This document shows, piece after piece, positions 4,921-9,690 of a stretch of 9,690 nt of DNA. The stretch spans positions 1-9,690 of the forward strand of contig JALUTL010000306.1 of NCBI GenBank assembly GCA_027016475.1. The letters run 5' to 3'. The translations under genes were made by a program, and so were the position numbers. The stretch is from Candidatus Heimdallarchaeota archaeon. GTDB taxonomy: Archaea; Asgardarchaeota; Heimdallarchaeia; Heimdallarchaeales; Kariarchaeaceae. Under the pieces are notes generated by a model that saw only the letters and a list, made by a program, of their open reading frames with translations, was not told the DNA's origin and searched no databases. Each line of letters begins with the position of its first letter. Position 1 is the stretch's first letter.

Positions 4921-5958
4921 TTATTTCTTTCTGTGCAGTATGGCGTCTGCTATTATGAGGGCCACGAAGATATTGAAGGAAAGGAAGGGGTCTATGAGGA
5001 CGAAGGAAAGGAACCCGCCGTTTTCTCCAAACGAGGAATCCTTGATGCTGAACCCTACTAATTCCCTCTTGATTATGATTTCACTGCCTGACTGGAAGAG
5101 TTTTAGGCTTTTTTGATCATATTCATTCAACCCTGCCTTTTGGTCGCTATACAGTGTTAAGTTTAGTCCTTGTTGGTAGTACTTGACTATTTTCTCGGAT
5201 AGTGGAAGTCCTATATCTGGGGAAAATGTTCTTTGAATGGTTGCAACGAGAGTGTTTGGAGAAAATTCAAAGTAGTTATCCCCAGAAACTGCGTTGATAT
5301 CTTTTACGTAGATTTCTGCGGTAATATTCACTGCTTGTGTTGTTTGACCGTTGTACGTGAATGAGAACGTGTCGCTTGGTATGTAGTTTACCTTGAAGAT
5401 GATTGCCATGTTGTCGGTTAGGCTTCCTTGTCCTCCTAGAATTCCGTACTGGAATAGCATTTCCACTTCTACGGGCTCTCCATTAGTCACCGCTACTGAT
5501 GGTGAGTTCCCCCCGTCGTCTATCGTTATTAGTTCAAATGATTTTTGGGACGTTTTTGTCGTATTGCCTATAGTTATGTTGAAGTCTGCCGTGCCTGACT
5601 GGTAAAGAAGAAACACTCCTCTTTGGGAGAGAAGCACATGGTCTAATTTCCAGTTACTGAGGGTCATGGAGAAAGATGATGATTCTCCGATGAGTGGATT
5701 ATCATCGATAATGCTTATATCAGTGACAAATGGAGTATCGTTTGTCAATACCTCGACTTGAAATGAGTTTAGGTGGTTTTGGTCAGCAAATTGAGGTCTT
5801 GAGCTGTATTCCGCAGTTACGTTGTATATTGTCAGATCGCTAAATATCCAGTTATCATTTACCTGTACTTTTACAATAGTAACACTATTTACTGGCAGTA
5901 TTTGACCAGAAAAGAGTGTGATTAGTGATAATACGAGTAAGAACTTTCTCACGTTCAT
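4921..5958 (-). CDS. Secreted, C-terminally membrane-anchored surface protein
   Basis: A 345-residue protein with a clear signal peptide (basic MNVRK, hydrophobic 6-16, likely cleavage near 20-25) and a C-terminal transmembrane helix (NIFVALIIADAIL) ending in HRKK. This is a single-pass topology with a large external domain. The ectodomain is strand-rich, has no cysteine and carries six N-glycosylation sequons (NVT, NDT, NIT, NTT, NIT, NLT). It is plausibly an envelope or surface glycoprotein; no family is recognised. The ATG at 5958 is chosen over the in-frame TTG at 5976. The TATA-like box at 5991-5997 predicts a start of transcription near 5968, downstream of the TTG, and the signal peptide starts properly at the ATG. 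It leads a transcript that likely continues into the two small genes to 4536. Confidence 0.8.
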   Translation of the reverse strand: MNVRKFLLVLSLITLFSGQILPVNSVTIVKVQVNDNWIFSDLTIYNVTAEYSSRPQFADQNHLNSFQVEVLTNDTPFVTDISIIDDNPLIGESSSFSMTLSNWKLDHVLLSQRGVFLLYQSGTADFNITIGNTTKTSQKSFELITIDDGGNSPSVAVTNGEPVEVEMLFQYGILGGQGSLTDNMAIIFKVNYIPSDTFSFTYNGQTTQAVNITAEIYVKDINAVSGDNYFEFSPNTLVATIQRTFSPDIGLPLSEKIVKYYQQGLNLTLYSDQKAGLNEYDQKSLKLFQSGSEIIIKRELVGFSIKDSSFGENGGFLSFVLIDPFLSFNIFVALIIADAILHRKK

Positions 5959-5989
5959 CAGTAACCAATTGTTCAACCATACTTTAATT

Positions 5990-5998
5990 CTTTTTTAT
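5990..5998 (-). promoter_or_regulatory. TATA-like box for the secreted protein gene
   Basis: Minus-strand ATAAAAAAG is centred at about 5994 in the 64-base gap between the protease and secreted-protein genes. Its predicted transcription start is about ten bases before the ATG at 5958. A T-rich stretch at the end of the protease gene (6034-6023, read TTTATTTTTTAG) lies just upstream and could end the previous transcript. Confidence 0.5.
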
Positions 5999-6022
5999 GC
6001 GAATAACTATTAATTCAACGCT

Positions 6023-6625
6023 CTAAAAAATAAACGGAGATAGTGTCTCCTTGCATTTTTCACAAAAATCAGAGGCGGTATCGACATCGCCAGTGTCATA
6101 TAGCGGTTTGAAGAGACAATCCATATTTGTGCAGTGATGATTAATTATTCCCGAGTGTGGGTATATGTCGATTACTTGATGCGCCCACTCGTGTTTCCAC
6201 ACTTTTATGACTTGTTCGTTAGTAAGTCCATAAGTAGAGACTATAACTCCTTTTCCAAGAAATGACTGTCCGAACACGCCTGGATAGTAGAACACGTATC
6301 TATCCTCTCTCTTCTCCTCAATAGGCTGTGTTATCGGTTCGGAGACTAGTATTCCAACATAGTCGGAGTACCCAGCATAACTGCTTAGCAGTTTGTCAAT
6401 GGTGTCGTAGAATATCACGGAAGCTTCCACCCTTCTCTCTTTTCCTTTGTACTGAAAATCATACCTTGAGTCTGGTTTTTCAAAGGGGATCTCCTCAAAC
6501 TCCTCATAGATATGGGGAAGTATGAGGACACTGTCTATTTCCACCCTTGAGAGGTGTATGAATTCAAGCGATTTTATCGATTCTATTATGTCTTTGTTTA
6601 TGTTAGGCTGATACATTAACAGCAT
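6023..6625 (-). CDS. Archaemetzincin-like zinc metalloprotease (M54 type) with expanded zinc loop
   Basis: A 200-residue protein, the usual length for archaemetzincins. The active-site helix carries H145-E146-x2-H149. The family's second, structural zinc motif follows: HC-x4-C (H164, C165, C170) and C188-x2-C191 in FCEKC. Before the helix, the FGQSFLGKGVIVSTYGL stretch (118-134) matches the strand region common to this family. Two features are unusual. From the second His of HExxH to the motif Cys there are 16 residues instead of the normal 7, so the third zinc ligand may be H157, H163 or H164. The usual Met two residues after the CxxxxC cysteine is Phe (F172). The catalytic Glu is present. 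There is no signal peptide. The start codon overlaps the fibre gene by 23 bases, with AAGGAG (6642-6637) inside that gene, so the two are co-translated. The substrate is unknown; fibre or host surface processing is a guess. Confidence 0.85.
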   Translation of the reverse strand: MLLMYQPNINKDIIESIKSLEFIHLSRVEIDSVLILPHIYEEFEEIPFEKPDSRYDFQYKGKERRVEASVIFYDTIDKLLSSYAGYSDYVGILVSEPITQPIEEKREDRYVFYYPGVFGQSFLGKGVIVSTYGLTNEQVIKVWKHEWAHQVIDIYPHSGIINHHCTNMDCLFKPLYDTGDVDTASDFCEKCKETLSPFIF

Positions 6626-9600
6626 GGAATACCATACTCCTTAGTCTCTCGTTTTCTATTTTTAGTTTCTCTACTTCCAAGCTAAGCTTCTGGAGCCTGT
6701 TGAAAAGAATTCTTATATCGCTGTTTACTGACGGCATGGAGGGGGCATGTACATTCCTTCCTTCTTTTTTCATCGTGTCGAATAGTGGGTTTCCAGAAAA
6801 CGCGGTGTGGGAAGTGTCATAATAAAGATAGTTCGCCGCTACTGTTCCGTAGTGATCATATGACGTGTTGTTGTTACCGACAGCTCCCATGTTGACGTAA
6901 TACGGGATCAGAGCAAATGAGGTGTTAGTTATTCCAGTGCCACTGTGCTCCGCAAATCTTATCGCGGCTACTGTTGAGTCGGTGCTCAGGTTACCAGGAA
7001 TTGCAGCTAGCCAGGGAGTAGATCCCTTGTTCCATATCAAGTATTTTTTAGTGTGGACACCAGTGGAGTGTAGAAGAATGTATTCAACACCAACTCTCTG
7101 TATGCTGAAGTCTTTATTATAAGATGTTAGTATGTCTTTCGTAGCTCCCGACGATGCATTATAGACATATAACGGCTTGTTGAAGATGAACGCTGGCCCG
7201 CTAGTGTAGATGTGGCAGAATCCGCTGTTCATCATCCCTATGTCGACGTATCCGGGGTTTGAGTAGATCCTGAGAACATCAGATGTTCCTGAAGTTCCTG
7301 CTCCTATCGATACGGCGCTATCTGTCCCCGGGTCGGATGGTGATGTGTAGAGCTTTAGGTACCCTCCATTAAGGGTAACGCTCCCGTAGAATGTTGAATT
7401 CTTTGTTGAGCTATCTACTGCGAATATATCTGCTCCAGCTCCGTTTCTCACGTAGAAACCGCTTCCAGCGTAGTGGTTGATGTACATATTTCCGCCTCCA
7501 ACAACATCGAGGTGGAAATTCGTTGTAGTTGCCTGTATGAGACCGTAAGAACCAGAAGTCGAACCCCATAGTTTCAGAGTACCAGTGGCAGTCGTGTTGG
7601 CCCCCAACTCTAGCGACACCGCTGACCCAGTCCCGTAGGTAAGGTCGCCGTGTGGAATATACACTCTATTGTCGCTATAGATGCGGAACAGCACCGTAGA
7701 TCCCTTGATGATTCTCAAGTCGTCGTTATAGCGGTCAATATAAATAGTGTCCGTGTAGGTGACGCCGTCCCCAAGGAACTCAAGCTGCCCCCCTTCTGCG
7801 CCGCTTATCCAGTTGAGCTGTACTATGCCATAAAACTTCGTCGTTGTCGACCCGCCGACGAACTCAACATAGGTGTTTGTCTTGCCGTTCCCGGTGACGT
7901 ACCCCGACCTGGTACTCCTGAAGTCGATATATCCTGTTTCAAGGTAGCCGAGCTGTACGGAGCCAGCGAGGTAGAGGTTGTATCCCTGTCCAGTTCTTGG
8001 TAGATAGAGACCATATGTAGCGAATTGTGCAACAGAGTCTACTCCTTCAGCACGGATGTAGAGACGGTCTTCTGTCGACATGGAATAGATCGCGGCGTCG
8101 GTGGCGGAATTAATCCCTTGGAAATATATTTTGTTGCCGTAGTTGATGTAGTAGTTCCCGCTATTGTCTATCTTCAGTATCTGGGAGTAGCCGCTCCCTT
8201 TGCGTATGACCAAGAGGTCTGCAGTCCCCGTGTCAGTCCTGTCCGTGTTGATGTAGACTGTCTCTTTTGAGCTTAATGACGTGCCAGTCGCGCTGCTCTC
8301 CAGTATGGGGTAGCCGTCGCTCCAGAGCACTTCTAGCTTGGAACTAGTGCTGTTGTAGTGGAGATCCACGTCTGAGCTGGTTCCGAGCAGTATTTTCTTG
8401 TCGTCGTCGACATAGATGTTGTTAGTCGCTCGTATTGCGTTTGGGGCGTGGTGGTAGAAACCACCGTAGGTTGTGTTGTACCTGTCTATTATTATGTTAG
8501 GGGCAGTCCATGTCTGTGACGCGTTCATCCTCGACGGCACAAGCCCTATTCTGCTTATTTTCCATGTCTCCCCAGCAGCCAGTGTGATGTTGAAGGTTAT
8601 TCTTACATAATCGTCTGATGAGTATTGCCTAAACGGGAACAGCATCATTTCCTTGCTGTTGTTGCTAAACGTTATAGACTGGGTATTGTACCAGTTGGTC
8701 AGGTCTGGGGAGGTCTCAAACGTTATTGTGCAGCTATTTATATTATAGGCAGTATATATCCTCCCAAGGATAAGCCAGAAAGAGTTCTTATAGCTCATCC
8801 CACTAAAAGTCACCCTGAACTGCTTGTGAACGTCGTCTACAGTGAAGTAGTCCCCAGCGTAACTATCAAGCGCTTTCTCTATCCCTGAGCCACTCCATGC
8901 CACCCAGTTCGCCCCGTCGTAGTACTCCACCGAATAGGGGGAGACACCAGCGAGCACATCGATGTAGGAGAACGTGGTCAGTGATATGAGTAAGTCCGTG
9001 AGGTCTCCGGCCGTCTCTGAGTTGTAGAACAGCGAGGAAGTAGACCTCCTTATCTTGCCCACGTTCGTGATGCTGTAGTTGCTCATGTCGAGGTCTTGCG
9101 TTGCGGTGTGGTTGCCGAGGTTGTCTGCCCCTCCGGCAGCGGCTGGTTCGAACCTCCCGCTGGTCGAGTTCCACGTAAGCACGTAGCCGTCTGTTATCGC
9201 GGTCGTCCCACCATACTTGTTTATGTAGCCGCTGGAATCTACTATGAAGAGGTCGCCTACCCCAGTGCGGAACTCCCCGCTAGAGAGGGACTTTAGAATC
9301 ACGTTTCCTCCTTTTTCAAACGCAAACAATGAGGAGGAATAGTCGTAGTAGATTCTTGAATATATGCTTCCAAGGTCAGAGAATGCTATGCCAAGTTGTG
9401 TAATGTATGAGGACAGGTTATTTAGGTCGAGCAGGATCCCCCCGGAGCTGTTTACCGTGTAGTCAACGGCTCCAGCGACTATGAGTGAGTACCCTCCGGT
9501 AGACACGCTATCATCAACAAGCGAGTTGTCTATCCCATAGCCTACGGCAGTCTTGCCACTAAAGGTAGTAGAAAACAGTCTCTTGGTAGAAGCTAGTTGC

Positions 9601-9690
9601 AATCTCAATAGTTCTTTCTTCACGCTAAACGATGAACCGCCACTGTTGTTGTCTACGTTAAGAAGGACGGCTGGGTATCCCAGATACTTG
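6603..9690 (-). CDS. Large fibre-like structural protein, partial (N-terminus outside window)
   Basis: The frame stays open to the right edge: 22 codons continue before the GTG at 9623, so the protein has at least 1028 residues and its start is outside. Composition is rich in Ser, Thr, Gly, Asn and Tyr with few charges. Repeated short strands are separated by glycine turns, as in phage tail fibres and other elongated trimeric adhesins. Near GTG-numbered residues 167-190 a GNHTATQDLDMSNYSITNV segment matches the repeat style of tail-fibre stalks; about 220-370 looks like a globular beta-sandwich. The last 40 residues form a leucine zipper (a/d positions I, L, L, L, V, L, N, L, V), a likely oligomerisation clamp. 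No SDxRLK endosialidase-chaperone cleavage site is visible. About twenty N-glycosylation sequons occur, but the composition alone predicts many. It is the upstream partner of the protease gene. Receptor binding is likely by analogy. Confidence 0.8.
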   Translation of the reverse strand, partial: KYLGYPAVLLNVDNNSGGSSFSVKKELLRLQLASTKRLFSTTFSGKTAVGYGIDNSLVDDSVSTGGYSLIVAGAVDYTVNSSGGILLDLNNLSSYITQLGIAFSDLGSIYSRIYYDYSSSLFAFEKGGNVILKSLSSGEFRTGVGDLFIVDSSGYINKYGGTTAITDGYVLTWNSTSGRFEPAAAGGADNLGNHTATQDLDMSNYSITNVGKIRRSTSSLFYNSETAGDLTDLLISLTTFSYIDVLAGVSPYSVEYYDGANWVAWSGSGIEKALDSYAGDYFTVDDVHKQFRVTFSGMSYKNSFWLILGRIYTAYNINSCTITFETSPDLTNWYNTQSITFSNNSKEMMLFPFRQYSSDDYVRITFNITLAAGETWKISRIGLVPSRMNASQTWTAPNIIIDRYNTTYGGFYHHAPNAIRATNNIYVDDDKKILLGTSSDVDLHYNSTSSKLEVLWSDGYPILESSATGTSLSSKETVYINTDRTDTGTADLLVIRKGSGYSQILKIDNSGNYYINYGNKIYFQGINSATDAAIYSMSTEDRLYIRAEGVDSVAQFATYGLYLPRTGQGYNLYLAGSVQLGYLETGYIDFRSTRSGYVTGNGKTNTYVEFVGGSTTTKFYGIVQLNWISGAEGGQLEFLGDGVTYTDTIYIDRYNDDLRIIKGSTVLFRIYSDNRVYIPHGDLTYGTGSAVSLELGANTTATGTLKLWGSTSGSYGLIQATTTNFHLDVVGGGNMYINHYAGSGFYVRNGAGADIFAVDSSTKNSTFYGSVTLNGGYLKLYTSPSDPGTDSAVSIGAGTSGTSDVLRIYSNPGYVDIGMMNSGFCHIYTSGPAFIFNKPLYVYNASSGATKDILTSYNKDFSIQRVGVEYILLHSTGVHTKKYLIWNKGSTPWLAAIPGNLSTDSTVAAIRFAEHSGTGITNTSFALIPYYVNMGAVGNNNTSYDHYGTVAANYLYYDTSHTAFSGNPLFDTMKKEGRNVHAPSMPSVNSDIRILFNRLQKLSLEVEKLKIENERLRSMVFHAVNVSA
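6637..6642 (-). promoter_or_regulatory. Ribosome binding site for the protease, inside the fibre gene
   Basis: AAGGAG on the minus strand, eleven bases before the ATG at 6625 and 20 before the next in-frame ATG at 6616. It favours the 6625 start and implies translation from the fibre mRNA. Confidence 0.6.

Noticed and set aside
5959..5976. In-frame TTG start six codons upstream for the secreted protein
   Set aside because: The predicted transcription start from the TATA-like box lies downstream of it, and the signal peptide begins naturally at the ATG at 5958.
6603..9690. Internal tandem DNA repeats or recombination hot spot in the fibre gene
   Set aside because: The protein repeats short beta-turn motifs, but no long near-identical DNA repeats were seen by eye. 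The pattern fits divergent fibre repeats.
1..9690. tRNA, rRNA, CRISPR array, insertion sequence or integrase
   Set aside because: No cloverleaf-like sequence, regularly spaced repeats, transposase or integrase motifs, or terminal inverted repeats were noticed on either strand.

Overview
The window reads as an archaeal, probably virus- or provirus-derived, segment; a thermophilic Thermoproteota (crenarchaeal) host is plausible but is inference. Three things support archaea. First, AT-rich TATA-like boxes sit about 25-30 bases before the start codons of stand-alone or first genes, which then have little or no leader. Second, operon-internal genes instead carry GGAGG-type ribosome binding sites, with GTG and possibly TTG starts. 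Third, one protein is an archaemetzincin-type protease. Virus-like features are a very long Asn/Ser/Thr/Gly-rich fibre protein ending in a leucine zipper, many short unrecognised genes, tiny zinc-knuckle proteins and very tight packing. No capsid, terminase, polymerase or integrase gene is visible, so the viral call rests on the fibre and on gene style.

Layout. At the left edge a zinc-finger-like protein on the minus strand runs out of the window, and an unknown 111-aa gene (352-687) diverges from it over a shared AT-rich promoter. Next on the plus strand is a GDP-mannose 4,6-dehydratase (742-1758). It converges, with one base between, on an unknown 200-aa minus-strand gene (1760-2362). Everything further right is on the minus strand and is transcribed right to left: fibre protein (runs past 9690, ends 6603), archaemetzincin-like protease (6625-6023), secreted membrane-anchored protein (5958-4921), 56-aa protein (4883-4713), small one-helix membrane protein (4700-4536), zinc-knuckle protein with an acidic tail (4496-4197), unknown 228-aa protein (4183-3497), cis-prenyltransferase (3490-2699) and a second CxxC/CxxH protein (2702-2436).

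How it may work together. Two enzymes point at surface glycans. The dehydratase makes GDP-4-keto-6-deoxymannose, the precursor of GDP-rhamnose- and GDP-fucose-type donors. The cis-prenyltransferase makes the long polyprenyl (dolichol-type) chain on which archaeal glycans are assembled. The same segment encodes two likely surface proteins rich in N-glycosylation sequons (the fibre and the secreted anchored protein) and a metalloprotease co-translated with the fibre. A working hypothesis is a virion or host-surface module that supplies its own sugar donor precursor, lipid carrier, glycoprotein acceptor and protease. No glycosyltransferase is in the window, so that link is inferred.
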